Shown here one piece after another: positions 46,088-57,524 of a stretch of DNA of 64,000 nucleotides. This DNA is from Timema cristinae (Eukaryota > Arthropoda > Insecta > Phasmatodea > Timematidae): contig JBCFYV010000024.1 of assembly GCA_039000515.1 (NCBI GenBank), positions 14,225,922-14,289,921 on the forward strand. The letters run 5' to 3'. The position numbers and the translations under genes are program-made. The stretch's first letter is position 1; the number at the start of each line of letters is the position of its first letter. The notes under the pieces were generated by a model, which searched no databases, was not told the origin of the DNA, and saw nothing but the letters and a program-made list of their open reading frames with translations.

Positions 46088-46215
46088 CTACCTGATCTCC
46101 TTGTCAGAAGAATCTCATACCAGATGAGGATGACGCCCGAGCCCACGTACCCAATGACGCGGGTGTTTCCGAAATAAATGAGTGATTGGTAGGACAAACG
46201 TTTATATAAGATGCT
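46088..46215 (-). CDS. candidate internal coding exon with a membrane segment
   Basis: On the minus strand, one frame is open for about 41 codons, from an acceptor-like GTTAG (ending at 46216, where the frame has a stop just upstream) to a donor. Two overlapping donors fit: CAG/GTAGGT (exon end 46092) and TAG/GTAAGT (exon end 46088, a full consensus). The translation starts SILYKRLSYQSLIYFGNT and continues RVIGYVGSGVILIWYEILL, then TRRS. The hydrophobic stretch next to TRR suits one transmembrane helix. Codon use is rich in C and G at third positions (GTC, GGC, TCG, ATC, CTC), unlike the flanking DNA, and no repeat family covers it. I do not recognise the protein. The weak point is the acceptor, whose pyrimidine tract is poor. 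Confidence 0.55.
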
Positions 46216-46383
46216 CTAACACAGTTAACCAATTCATGTAGCTGTTAAAACACTTTTTAAAAAAAATATTTTGATTTAGAAAAGTACAGTTCCTTTTTAA
46301 TAATTCCTCATTATTTAACATCTAACATTCTGTGAAAAATTGAACTGTTGTTTCGTTTCCAAGTACACGGTAATTAAATTAAT

Positions 46384-46658
46384 TTATTATTATTATCATT
46401 ATTATTATTGCCACCGCGTCTTACTACCCATTTGGGTTATACGTACTTACGCTTATGTGTAATGTTAGGGTGATTGTGCGATGAAATGGAAGACCTACAG
46501 TTTAACGTGAGATCCGAACCAAGTTGTGATTAATACACGTCTTGTATGAGGTGAAGGAAGGGTTTGGCAATCAGATAAATCTGTGCCGGGACCGAGGATT
46601 GAACCCCGGACCCCCAACACAGAGATCTGACACCTTACTCCTAGACCACCAGGTCACC
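46384..46658 (-). mobile_element. SINE-2 copy, reverse, full length
   Basis: ATT repeats, tail complement CACCGCGTCTTACTACCCAT, body TTTAACGTGAGATCCGAACC, B-box complement GGATTGAACCCCGGA, and head complement CTAGACCACCAGGTCACC at the end. Confidence 0.92.
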
Positions 46659-46950
46659 AATTTTAGCTAAGTTTAATGTATAAATATTACAGAGCAAGTT
46701 TTGCTTGTGACAAGATTGGAGGTTTCGACGAAATAGGTCTTCACAAATTACTCAAAATCTAAAGTTTAGATTTGAGGTGTTTTTAATTATAAAATATGAC
46801 CGTTTAGTTTCAAATAAAACTCCACATAACCGTGACAATAAATGTCCTACCTTTGTCATGCTAAGAACCTCAAATCTAAAATAAAAATAAATCAACAAAA
46901 AGTGACGGATATTTTCTTGTGTAATTAATATAAATCAATTTTTGAATTAA

Positions 46951-47168
46951 GACCCTCTTGGTTGGCATGGTCTAAAAGGCCTCTCACAATAGACTAGACT
47001 GACGATGACAGTAATATCGGGGTTCAAATCCCGGTTGGGCGTACTGAGGGAGGGTTTCCTAAATAGGATTTCCACTCTCCTTCGCCGCAAATACAGGTAC
47101 ACTTCCTCTAAATTCAACCTTCTTCCTTCCTAGCTCATTAGCGTAGTTAGTTATATGGTATAATTATG
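46951..47168 (+). mobile_element. SINE-3 copy, tail lost
   Basis: Head TTGGTTGGCATGGTCTAAAA, B box GGTTCAAATCCCGG, and body CACTCTCCTTCGCCGCAAAT to TTAGCGTAGTTAGTTATATG. The shared tail is not recognisable. Confidence 0.85.
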
Positions 47169-48041
47169 TTATAATTTAAAGATAATAATTTCTTTATAAA
47201 ATATCATCAAAATAACTTTGGGGCCATATAGGGTTATTATTGTATTTCTAAATAGTTTTTTTTTTACTTTCTGACTATAGTTATAGTTTAACGTATGCCT
47301 ATTATAGTATGTAATTTTAAATTTTTTATACATTAGCACTTGGGACCTTTGAAACTCCCATGCCATTGCTTAAAGATTTCTAATAATATTTAAAGAATGG
47401 AATAAAGAGCGATGTACGGTTTCAGAACAGTAACAAAACCTGTGAAAATTTGACCTGTGAGTTATTTGACTACGTGCTTATCTTCAACTTTCAACTAATC
47501 TCTGTGTCAAAAATCTAGCTAGTATTATTATTGTGTCTGTGGTTTTTAGTCTAATTATTATAGTATGATTTTGATAGGAAGAAAATTAGTAGTTACTAAA
47601 TCTACTAAAACAATTTTGATATATTCATACGTCAATTTATCTAGATATTGGATGGATATTGATAGATATTATCAATATCCATATAATTACACAAATTATA
47701 CAGTCAAATGTTACCAAAGTTTGACACAAATAAATATGTTGGAATTCTCTAAACTGTTCTTCCAAACAAAATACAGGTATACCAATGTGAAGTACAATGA
47801 AAGTGTTACCACATTCTAAACAATTTGCCAAAGATTTTAATGAAAATTGTATTTAAAATAAATATTTCTGGTAGGGTCTTTGCCCTCCATGCATTTCTTT
47901 AGAAACTATACTCTATATTCAATTTATTAATTATTATTTATAAATATTTAGGCTATATATAGGTGTATGTATAGTATAAATACATACATATAAAAATCAA
48001 GATTAATTTACAGTGCCTTAAACAACTTACATTATGTGTTT
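47169..48041. other. AT-rich stretch without recognisable gene
   Basis: Open frames of 60-84 codons on both strands (47565-47831) carry no domain and have AT-driven codon content. Confidence 0.45.
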
Positions 48042-48052
48042 CTTCTTCTTGG

Positions 48053-48329
48053 TGACCTGGTGGTCTAGGGGTAAGGTGTCAGACTTCTATGCTGGCGGCC
48101 GGGGTTCGATCCTCGGTCCGGCAAAGATTTATCTGATTGTCAAACCCTTCCTACACCTCTGACAAGATATCTTGTGAATGTGTGGAATGCCAGGTCACCA
48201 CCGTGGTTCGGATTCCACGTTAAACTGTAGGTCCTTCATTTCATCTCACAATCACCCTACCATTACACATTAGCGTAAGTGCGTATAACCCGAACGGGTA
48301 GTAAGACGCGGTGCTAATAATAATAATAA
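48053..48329 (+). mobile_element. SINE-2 copy, full length, with target-site duplication
   Basis: GGTGACCTGGTGGTCTAGGG start, B box GGTTCGATCCTCGG, intact body and tail GAACGGGTAGTAAGACGCGG then TGCTAATAATAATAATAA. TTCTTCTTCTT at 48042-48052 is repeated at 48330-48340. Little sequence decay suggests a fairly young insertion. Confidence 0.95.
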
Positions 48330-48340
48330 TTCTTCTTCTT

Positions 48341-48501
48341 CTTATTATTATTATTATTATTAGCACCGCGTCTTACTACCCGTTTGGGTTATAAGCACTT
48401 ACGTTAATATGTAATGGTAGGGTGATTGTGAGATTAAATAGAGGACCTACAGTTTAACGTGGAATCTGAACCACGGCGGAGGTCTGGCATTCCCCACACT
48501 C
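48341..48501 (-). mobile_element. SINE-2, 3' half, reverse, tail-to-tail with its neighbour
   Basis: ATTATT repeats, then CACCGCGTCTTACTACCCGT through TTTAACGTGGAATCTGAACC to GGTCTGGCATTCCCCACA. The head is missing. With the copy at 48053 it forms an inverted pair with arms of about 150 bp. Confidence 0.92.
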
Positions 48502-48524
48502 TATATGTTTTTTGTTTGAGGCGC

Positions 48525-48768
48525 TGCACATTAATCTTAATTCAGATCTCGAATAGTTTAACGCGTCACTATCATGTTTGTCTGGCGTTTTGTTGGGTGA
48601 GGAAGAGATCAGTGCTTGAATCCCGGTCGGGTGTAGTGAGGGTGGTTTTTATGGATGCTTTCCTACTCTCCCTCCACACAAATGTGGCTGCATTTCCATA
48701 AAATTCTACATTCCTTATGTATACACACTTGGCGTAGTTAATTTATTTACATACGGTGGACAAATAAA
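48525..48768 (+). mobile_element. SINE-3-like copy, decayed
   Basis: TTTAACGCGTCACTATCATG, B box GCTTGAATCCCGGTCGGGTG, body CTACTCTCCCTCCACACAAA, tail lost. Confidence 0.75.
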
Positions 48769-48889
48769 TAATAATAAACAATAACAAAATTTTGTCTATT
48801 GTTGTTTATGTATTAGAACGTACTAGATGTGTTTAACCATCTTATAAAGAGCTATTCCTCTCCTGAAATAGTATATATATAATTTACAT

Positions 48890-49172
48890 CCATTAGACCT
48901 ACTGTTTCCAGCCTGGGCCTGAGTCAGTTTTTTATCCAAGTCATATATTTTCACTGCCAGCTTGCTAAGCCTGTCTTAGCTTTATATGCCTTATAATCTA
49001 ATTTAAGACTAGGACAGGCACAACATCCAGTCTCCAGCCATTATTTCATAACTTTTAAATGGTAAACCTACATTTCACCGATGATAAATTGTTCGGCCAT
49101 GCCTAGAAATCAAACCCGGGACTCTTATCTCAGTAGACAGACACGCTACCGACTGAGCTGAGGTATCGGATT
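48890..49172 (-). mobile_element. SINE-4 copy, reverse
   Basis: TTTCCAGCCTGGGCCTGAGT at the 3' end, GGACAGGCACAACATCCAGT in the body, and the complement of a tRNA-like head (ATCAAACCCGGGACTC, CAGACACGCTACCGACTGAG). The minus strand gives GCTCAGTCGGTAGCG, which resembles a Lys tRNA D arm. Confidence 0.82.
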
Positions 49173-50219
49173 CTTGAAATAAAATCATGGCACGTAATAT
49201 TTGGAACAAAGTGAGACTTAGACTGTTCTGAAACTAACAAAAGACGGGATTCAGATTCGTGAGATTGATGTCTCGGAAGTAGGTCGCTACACTTCTGCGC
49301 TGAACAATACTCGTTGATTTGTTCTGTTGGAGGAATCTCAGTTCTTTCCGAGATCAAATTAGGAGCTATTCACCGAATAAGAAACTCAATACTTTGCTGA
49401 GGGGGAAGAATTTGCAGCGTCTTATCCGTGAACTACAGTACTTGGCTTGGTGTGCTTTCATTTGAATGGAACAATGTTTGGATAACGTGTCCCAAGCTTT
49501 CATTTGAAGCATAGCACTGATTTTGTCACTGCATGGATCAATGAGGGAAGGAGGGGATGGGAAAGGGTGAGGTTTGAAACCCTAAGTTATCATTTTGGGG
49601 ACTGGGACTAGCCTAGGACCCCATACCTCCCTCCATATTTCAGATGAATGTTCAAATCATTCAAATAAAAATATTTTAAATCATTGTTTTACAGAAATTG
49701 TGATATTTTTCAAGTAGACTCTTACAAAGCAGCTTGAATGAAAACATTAATAATTAATGCCAGCCACCATACTTTTGGTGATTTTACATTATGTGGGTCC
49801 ATTTATAAATTATGCTACATAAACTTCATCGAAGGTCAAACGTTCATCCAGTCTTCCCCTCACCACTAAAATATCCAAACCAAACTTTTAAATAAATAGA
49901 TTACATCCTTTTTAATATTCAAAAAGTCACAATTTTTAATAATTTCAGGGAATAGTTCTAAAGTAAACCACAATCTGCTCCAAATACAGTAAGAGCGCGA
50001 TAGTAAAGGGGATATTCAATAGTTGCTACAGTTACTAAAAGTAGTTTTAAATATTCATACCCTTGGTCATGGAATATACAGCTGTCATTTTTGTTAGAAA
50101 CATTAAATAAGTATAAAATTCTACCAGTAATATGGTTTAAAAAATACCACTGCTGACGGCAAAAAAATAAATGTGTACTTTCTAAGACCTGTTATGTTTT
50201 TACTATAAACTAAATTATT
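49173..50219. other. no recognisable feature
   Basis: A 75-codon minus-strand frame (49130-49357) overlaps the SINE-4 head and has no domain. The remainder is AT-rich. Confidence 0.45.
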
Positions 50220-51941
50220 GGCCAGTTTCATAATCAGACTTAATACTCCTCAGGTGTGGCACTAAACTAAACACAAGATGACACCTATTTAGACCAGAAT
50301 GGATTAGACCAGTTTCATAATAGCCTCAAATGTGGCGCTATACTAATTATAAGACGACACTTGCCTGGACATGAATGGATTGGGCCAGTTTCATTGTCTG
50401 ACTTAGTACGCCTCAAATGTGGCACTATACTAATTATAAGACGACACCTACCTATGCCAGAATGGAATGAGCCAGTTTCATTGTCTGACTTAGTACGCCT
50501 CAAATGTGGCACTATACTAATTATAAGACGACACCTACCTATGCCAGAATGGATTGGGCCAGTTTCATTGTCTGACTTAGTACGCCTCAAATGTGGCACT
50601 ATACTAATTATAAGACGACACTTGCCTGGACAAAAATGGATTGGGCCAGTCTCATTGTCTGACTTAGTACGCCTCAAATGTGGCGCTATACTAATTATAA
50701 GACGACACCTACCTATGACAGAATGGATTGGGCCAGTTTCATTGTCTGACTTAGTACGCCTCAAATGTGGCGCTATACTATTCATAAGACGACACCTACC
50801 TATGCCAAAATGGATTGGGCCAGTTTCATTGTCTGACTTAGTACGCCTCAAATGTGGCGCTATACTATTCATAAGACGACACTTGCCTGGACAAGAATGG
50901 ATTGGGCCAGTTTCATTGTCTGACTTAGTACGCCTCAAATGTGGCGCTATACTAATTATAAGACGACACCTACCTATGCCAGAATGGATTGAGCCAGTTT
51001 CATTGTCTGACTTAGTACGCCTCAAATGTGGCACTATACTAATTATAAGACGACACCTACCTATGCCAGAATGGATTGGGCCAGTTTCATTGTCTGACTT
51101 AGTACGCCTCAAATGTGGCACTATACTAATTATAAGACGACACCTACCTATGCCAGAATGGATTGGGCCAGTTTCATTGTCTGACTTAGTACGCCTCAAA
51201 TGTGGCGCTATACTAATTATAAGACGACACCTACCTATGCCAGAATGGATTGGGCCAGTTTCACTGTCTGACTTAGTACGCCTCAAATGTGGCGCTATAC
51301 TAATTATAAGACGACACCTACCTATGCCAGAATGGATTGGGTCAGTTTCATTGTCTGACTTAGTACGCCTCAAATGTAGCGCTATACTATTCATAAGACG
51401 ACACCTACCTATGCCAGAATGGATTGGGCCAGTTTCATTGTCTGACTTAGTACGCCTCAAATGTGGCGCTATACTATTCATAAGACGACACCTACCTATG
51501 CCAGAATGGATTGGGCCAGTTTCATTGTCTGACTTAGTACGCCTCAAATGTGGCGCTATACTATTCATAAGACGACACTTGCCTGGACAAGAATGGATTG
51601 GGCCAGTTTCATTGTCTGACTTAGTACGCCTCAAATGTGGCGCTATACTATTCATAAGACGACACCTAGCTATGCCAGAATGGATTGGGCCAGTTTCATT
51701 GTCTAACTTAGTACGCCTCAAATGTGGCGCTATACTATTCATAAGACGACACCTACCTATGCCAGAATGGATTGGGCCAGTTTCATTGTCTGACTTAGTA
51801 CGCCTCAAATGTGGCGCTGTACTATTCATAAGACGACACTTACCTGGACAAGAAAGGAATGAACCAGTTTCGCATATGAAACCGGGTCATTCCATTCTGG
51901 TCAAGGGTTTGCTACCAGTAAGTCTGATTATGAAACTGGCC
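50220..51941. mobile_element. TIR-bounded element filled with 87-bp tandem repeats
   Basis: The left end GGCCAGTTTCATAATCAGAC (then TTA, 50220-50242) is repeated exactly inverted at 51919-51941, giving 23-bp terminal inverted repeats. Between them are about 19 units of 87 bp. The core GACTTAGTACGCCTCAAATG recurs at 50399 and every 87 bp to 51791: 17 units with no insertion or deletion. Each unit begins GGGCCAGTTTCATTGTCTGA, a diverged form of the TIR, so the array appears to have grown from the terminus. Variants segregate (CCTATGCCA or CCTGGACAA; ATTATAAG or TTCATAAG; GGCACT or GGCGCT). No target duplication is evident. The superfamily is unknown. Confidence 0.9.
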
Positions 51942-53906
51942 TAAAGAAAGGAATCAATGAAAGTGCTACAAATAAAACAATAAAAAATGTTTTTAAATAG
52001 CTTCAAGAATCATCCAGAGCTTAAGGGTATCCCGAGGGGGGCCCCTCTAACCTTATTTCATTCATCCTCCTCTAACCCTACACACACTTTCATACATGTT
52101 TAGCATCCCCTGTGTCATTAAGTTACCCGAGATACTACTCAAAGAGTTATACATTTCTCATTATGTAATTATTCAGGCTGGCCCAAAAGTCACTACTCTG
52201 TCATTTTGGTAAAGATTTCATATAATATGTATAGTTATTTTTAATCCAGGAATATTTGTTTACTACTGAGTTGAACTAATCTGCTCTTTAAGACGCAGCC
52301 AAGTCTAAGGTTTACAAAACTAATACCAAATTATTGCTGAATAAATTAACTCTTAAATATTACATGCTATTCATTACTGCTGAAGCATTACCTACGTAAA
52401 GAAAGTGAAGACAGCTATTCTCGTGCAAAGAAATGTTGGGCAGCACTTTTGATACTTACACTAAACGCAGTGAATATATTGTAAATACGGGTGGTATGGT
52501 TGGCGTTAAAGTGAATTTTGTTTGTCAAGTAATGTTGCACATTAGCCTGTTGATCACCTGTATTAAATGAACGAATTACATTTATTATTTAAACCATGTT
52601 TAGTAGGAATTTATTGTTGAACTAAACCTTTAAAAAGATTTTTTTTTTTAATTTTGCAGTCAAACTTATTAAATTTTACAAATTTTTAGTGTTATTTTTA
52701 TAGGTATGAATGAGTCTCAACCTCACAGTCGTTAACAACACTTTGTTTTACATCACAACGACTTTGTAGCCATGATTATGGTACTTAGATTACAGAAACA
52801 TGTCGGCAACATCTAAAACAGCTTTCTACTAAACACAGTTTTTTGCTAAAAGGAGTAACGGGAAATAACCAAGACTGGACTTATATCTACAACCCAACCT
52901 TTACATATTATTATTATTTTGTTTCATTCGTTATAACAAGAACTTTTAACTACCGTTGTAATAACTTTGGGTTTGACTAAACCTGTGTTTTTAAATTTTG
53001 ATTCAACTATTCATCCACATAGGCTGTATTGTAAACTTGGACATTATTTGTTTAATTTTTCGCTGTTAATTTTGTATTTTTAAATGGTTGTTTATGTACT
53101 TTTAGACTTGTCGTCAACTTATGTTTTTTCACCAACTGTTTGACGATGTTATTTTAATATATGTTCTTAAATTTTTTTATATGACACTATTTTATTATTT
53201 TAAGCACAATTCAACCAGATATTTTAATATAAAGTAATTCAATTTCCATTCTAAATATTTTTTAAATCAATCTAGTTTACTTATTTATAATATTACTGGG
53301 TGCTTATCTTGGGTTGTATCTTAGTTATAGCCACAATTGGCTATGAAAGGTAATGCTGTTTAGTATAAAGTTTTTAAAGGAGAAATATGTACAGTACATA
53401 CAACCTAGTAAAACAATAAAAAATATGGCATTTACAATATTGTATTACTAACGGGACGTTATGCGTGATTTATAAAATATATTTTTGTTAATATATATAT
53501 TCACGTTGCATATTATTAATCTATAGCATTATTTTTGTGGTAATATCATCAATACTAAATAATGTAGTATATAAAATAGTTAATTTTAAATCAAATACTC
53601 CCCAGTGTCCTAATTATTATATTTCAAGAAATAATAAAAAGGGTTTAGTTATTAAAATATATTGTAAACTGTATGTTGGTATTAAATAAGTATTTCCAAG
53701 TAGATTATTTATAGTTCAGTTTGTTTGTGTATATAAATATTATTTTTAATTCTTATGTATTTATAAATTGTTAGAACTGACTGATCTGTGTGAAATTAAA
53801 GCAAAGAATTCACATATAACATCCCGCTGAATTGTCATGCATGTGAAATGTTCGTTCATGTTTATAATATTAAGAATCAGTAGTAAGCAATATTCAAATT
53901 TGCCTT
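51942..53906. other. AT-rich; possible mariner-like terminus near 52170
   Basis: CAGGCTGGCCCAAAAGTCAC then TAC at 52169 resembles the ends of mariner-family elements. A weak inverted partner may lie near 52960-52990. No transposase remains are readable. The rest is strongly AT-rich. Confidence 0.35.
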
Positions 53907-54140
53907 AACCTGCTTCGGTGGCAACATGGTCTAAGGCGTCATTCTCGCAATATAGTGGACTGCCGATGACCGGGAGATCGGGTTTCAAATTTCGGTTGGG
54001 TATATTACCGCCGCATAATCTTTCCCTCCACGTAAAAGTGAATACATTTTCTCTAAATTCAACCTTTATCATTCTTAATTCACTAACGTAATTAGGATAT
54101 ATGTGTTTAACCAGAACTGGTATTAAGACGCGGTGCTAAG
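53907..54140 (+). mobile_element. SINE-3 copy, hairpin variant A-T
   Basis: Head GCTTCGGTGGCAACATGGTC then TAAGGCGTC, B box GGTTTCAAATTTCGG, body, and tail ACCAGAACTGGT (54110-54121) then ATTAAGACGCGGTGCTAAGG. The fourth stem pair is A-T. Confidence 0.9.
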
Positions 54141-54189
54141 GAAAACAAGGAGCAATTAGCGTGTTCTTTCTCAGTCAATTTATTTGATA

Positions 54190-54375
54190 AGATCACGACT
54201 TACAAACAAACTTAATTCAATAATAGGCACAACACTGAGTACCATAACCTTTAATAAACCACTGTGAGAGATTAAATATCAATTTCACCAATTATGAATT
54301 TTGCAGCCTTTGCGGGAATCGATCTTGTAATCCTCAATCCAATAGGAGGAGCTAGCTACTGACTTAAGTTGTAAG
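54190..54375 (-). mobile_element. SINE-4 copy, reverse, decayed
   Basis: ATAGGCACAACACTGAGTAC, then GCGGGAATCGATCTTGTAAT (B-box complement) and GCTAGCTACTGACTTAAG. Confidence 0.65.
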
Positions 54376-54719
54376 TCCATATTAATAATCGGTTCTAAAA
54401 CCTTATAATAACTATGTTGAACTACACAATTTTTTGGTTGTATAAGAATACAAACAAATTGAAACTAAAATCTAATGACACAAAATCAAATCAAAGACCA
54501 AGGAAATGATTAAAAATATTATAAACAAATATTTAATTATAATTTTAATTAAACGTCAAACGATGTCACACAAGTCTGTTATTAACTAGTACTAAAGAGA
54601 TTTAATATGAATAGTCCTAGAAAATTTAGCTGAATGGATCCGACCAGTTATTAAAAAATGTTTTACATACACTTTACATGTGAGTTAATGAGATTTTGAA
54701 TTTTTGAAATTAAAATGGG

Positions 54720-54960
54720 TTGAGCTTATTTTTGATAACTCGATACCAATTTTACCACACTAATGAAATATGGATGGAAGGAAATGGGATTTATAATAAA
54801 TTAACCCGAATTCACGCGTGGAGGGAGGGCAGGAAAATGCATTTAATAAATATAATTAATTACATTCAGCTGTCATTCAAACTCCATCCCCTCTGTCAGT
54901 TACATATCAGATTAGATGAGAATGGCGTCTAGTTCACGTGAACACTGGTGCCATTAATAG
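54720..54960 (-). mobile_element. SINE-3-like copy, reverse, strongly decayed
   Basis: AACCCGAATTCACGCGTGGA then GGGAGGGCAGGAAAATGCAT match the complement of the body (CCACTCTCCCTCCACGC...GGGT). Head and tail are blurred. Confidence 0.45.
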
Positions 54961-55179
54961 CTAGAATAAAAACCACAACACAACTATTTAACAACTGACT
55001 ATAAACATAAAATAAAGTATTCTTTTAGTTGAATAATGACACCTGGACATCGATAGTAGTTGCGGTATCTGATAGCTCGTGATCTTAATTGATCACTCAT
55101 TTGTAGCTGATGGTTTCTGCATGTCCATCACAGACTCTGCCCCAAATATGAGTAAAGAATGACCTTGAGAATGTGACGA

Positions 55180-55262
55180 TTCCTGGATAGATCAGTAGCT
55201 AGAGCATTGGCGTGCAAAGCCAAAGGTCATAGGTTAGTTTCCCGTGTGCAAGTGTCATTTTT
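55180..55262 (+). mobile_element. tRNA-like unit (pseudogene or SINE head)
   Basis: GGATAGATCAGTAGCTAGAG then CATTGGCGTGCAAAGCCAAA forms a plausible D arm and anticodon arm (stem TTGGC/GCCAA, loop GTGCAAA, so a GCA anticodon). It is followed by a damaged B box (AGGTTAGTTTCCC). It is not a functional tRNA, because the T arm is broken. Confidence 0.5.
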
Positions 55263-55399
55263 TAATGTCAAGTATATGATATTAAAATACGATTATGATT
55301 TAGTTAACCAATAAAACAGCTTTGCTATTTAATCCATTATATAAATAAAGAACTTATATTTATTTGTTCGCACAGGCAGACATGTGAATAAAGACGTAC

Positions 55400-55655
55400 C
55401 CACCTAGGTGGCGTAGTTAACTAACGCGCTAGTCGTATTGATCTCGACTGCCAAGGACGGGGAGATTGAGGTTCGAATCTCGGTTGGGTGAACTAGGGGT
55501 GGTTTTTCCCTAAATTGTTTTCCACACTCTCTCTCCAGGCAAATGCGGGCTCACTGCCTCTAAATTTAATCTTTCCCATTCCTAATTCATTAGCGTAATT
55601 AATATTTAAACGTATAACCCGAACGGGTAGTAAGACGTGGTGCTATATAAAAAAA
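55400..55655 (+). mobile_element. SINE-1 copy, full length, perfect 10-bp target-site duplication
   Basis: CCACCTAGGTGGCGTAGTTA head, B box GGTTCGAATCTCGG, body, tail ACCCGAACGGGTAGTAAGAC then GTGGTGCTA and an A-rich end. AAAGACGTAC lies on both sides (55390-55399, 55656-55665). Confidence 0.96.
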
Positions 55656-55689
55656 AAAGACGTACATCATGTCAGGTATGATTTTCCAG

Positions 55690-55865
55690 TGAAAATTAGT
55701 TTTAAGTTCGTATCCAGCCGAGTGTTTTATAATGGTTATGTATTTCTGTGTGTTTTCTATTCTCCCTCCCTGCAAATTACGCTACACTACCTCATAATTG
55801 TACCTAATTTCATCCTTAAATAATAAATGTAATTTCTGGCCCTGGACCCTATTAAGATGCCTTGC
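55690..55865 (+). mobile_element. decayed SINE 3' part
   Basis: TCCAGCCGAGTGTTTTATAA, then TTTCTATTCTCCCTCCCTGC and ACACTACCTCATAATTGTAC resemble the SINE-3 body. The tail is hardly recognisable. Confidence 0.5.
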
Positions 55866-56262
55866 ACAGCAAAATAATTATGTATTGTACAATTTAGAGT
55901 TGTAATACATATTTTTATCTGAATTAAATAATTATAGCCTATCTATATCCATAAATTATTTTAGAACATCTCGATAAGATTTGCTTATAACAAATATATA
56001 GACAAGAAGAAATTTTGCGAGACCTGTTTTTATGAACTCTTGCTTAGAAACATAGAAACATCTATCAAAACTTTTTTTTTCTTAGAGTACACCACTAGGA
56101 TTGGTCGACCAGGTCTTCTGAGATTGAGGCACCATGTAGATGCGGTTACTTCGTCCCAATAAAATGATGAGGTTATGATGATGAAGGTGATGGTGATGAA
56201 GAAGATGATTATTATGTGGTTCCAGTGTAAATCTTAACTTAATCTTAACTAACCAAATTCCT
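55866..56262. other. no gene; short GATGAA-type repeat
   Basis: Contains GATGATGAAGGTGATGGTGA then TGAAGAAGATGAT at about 56175-56208, a simple repeat. Nothing else recognised. Confidence 0.45.
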
Positions 56263-56520
56263 GCTTCGGTGGTCGAATGGTCTAAGGCGCTACACTCACG
56301 GTAGATTATACTGCGGATGATTGAGAGATTGAGGTTCGAATCTCAGTCAGGTGTACTGAAGGTGATTTTCCCAAAAAAGGTTTTTCGATATTTCTCTCTC
56401 TCTCCACGCAAATATGGGTACACTTCCTCTAAATATAACCTTCCTCATTGCTAAAACCAGTAGCGTAATTATTATATAAATGTATATCTTTAACGTATGG
56501 TAATATGTGGTGCTAAAAAA
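56263..56520 (+). mobile_element. SINE-3 copy, full length
   Basis: CTGCTTCGGTGGTCGAATGG then TCTAAGGCGC, B box GGTTCGAATCTCAG, body with a CTCTCTCTCTCCACGC expansion, tail ending GTGGTGCTAAAAAA with the hairpin lost. Confidence 0.92.
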
Positions 56521-56529
56521 ATTAACTAA

Positions 56530-56652
56530 GCCATGAAGACCTTAGGAACCTTTCCCCTTAGCGACACGTACCTATTATACTGCCAGGGATTGAACTCGGG
56601 ATCTTTAGATTAGAAGACAGTAATTCTGACCACTAGACCAAGGGACCGGCCA
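56530..56652 (-). mobile_element. tRNA-like unit, reverse (Glu-like)
   Basis: On the minus strand CCCTTGGTCTAGTGGTCAGA resembles a Glu tRNA D-arm region and GAGTTCAATCCCTGGCAG is a B box. The anticodon stem is mismatched. Probably a tRNA pseudogene or an unrelated SINE head. Confidence 0.5.
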
Positions 56653-57524
56653 ATACATATTTAATATTCATTATAGTATTCTCTTAACTATAATGATATG
56701 TGTGAAATAAAACATTTTTACCAAATTGTCTTCTTGTACTTTTGAGAAATATAGTCAATTGATTTTCTTTAAATGTGAATTAACGATAACAAGATTCCAA
56801 TTATCAAAATAAAGCTATTGGTCTGTAAAATTAATTTATCTAAGCCAATGAACGTTAGTAAACTATGTGTTTTTACCAAAGGTAGATACTAAAAGACACA
56901 TAAATCAAACAAATTATATCTTATATGTTTAACCCCTTAACATTTTTTTGGTACTGGCTAATTTTAGTTATAGTATTTATTTATTTTTGTTGCACCATAC
57001 CCCTTAAATAGTTCATTATATAAAATTCTTTTTAAACAAAATGAAATTTTTTACTATCAGAACCTTCATACCAAAATCCTTCTTTTTATTTAACGAAATA
57101 CAACCATTTTATTTACCACAATTCGGTGTATTTACAAATACGTTATGGATTCAATCATATCTAGTTCAGATAATTTTCTTACATCATTAATTTTACTTGT
57201 ATCGTAATATCCGGCCTTAGTATAACGTTGTAAAATATAAATACTCTTGGCTCTATTTCTAAAAAAACTTAACTTTGTTGTGTGCACTGAACAAGTTTTC
57301 CGATGTATTCGGAAAACAACACAATGTAAACATGAATCTGTACATAAAGAGAATAAACAAAACAAAAAAATGTTGAAACACGAGATTTAAAAACAAAGTG
57401 CTGCAGAAAAAGTACTCTCAACATAGCCATTTTATAAGTCTGCTGAGCGCTGGAAAAAACAGCACGTATCTTCATCGGAAATGCCCCTGGGTTCGAATTC
57501 TCGAGAATTTGCGTCAATCAACTC
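56653..57524. other. no recognisable feature
   Basis: AT-rich with short open frames on the minus strand (57132-57517) that share no domain I know. Confidence 0.4.
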
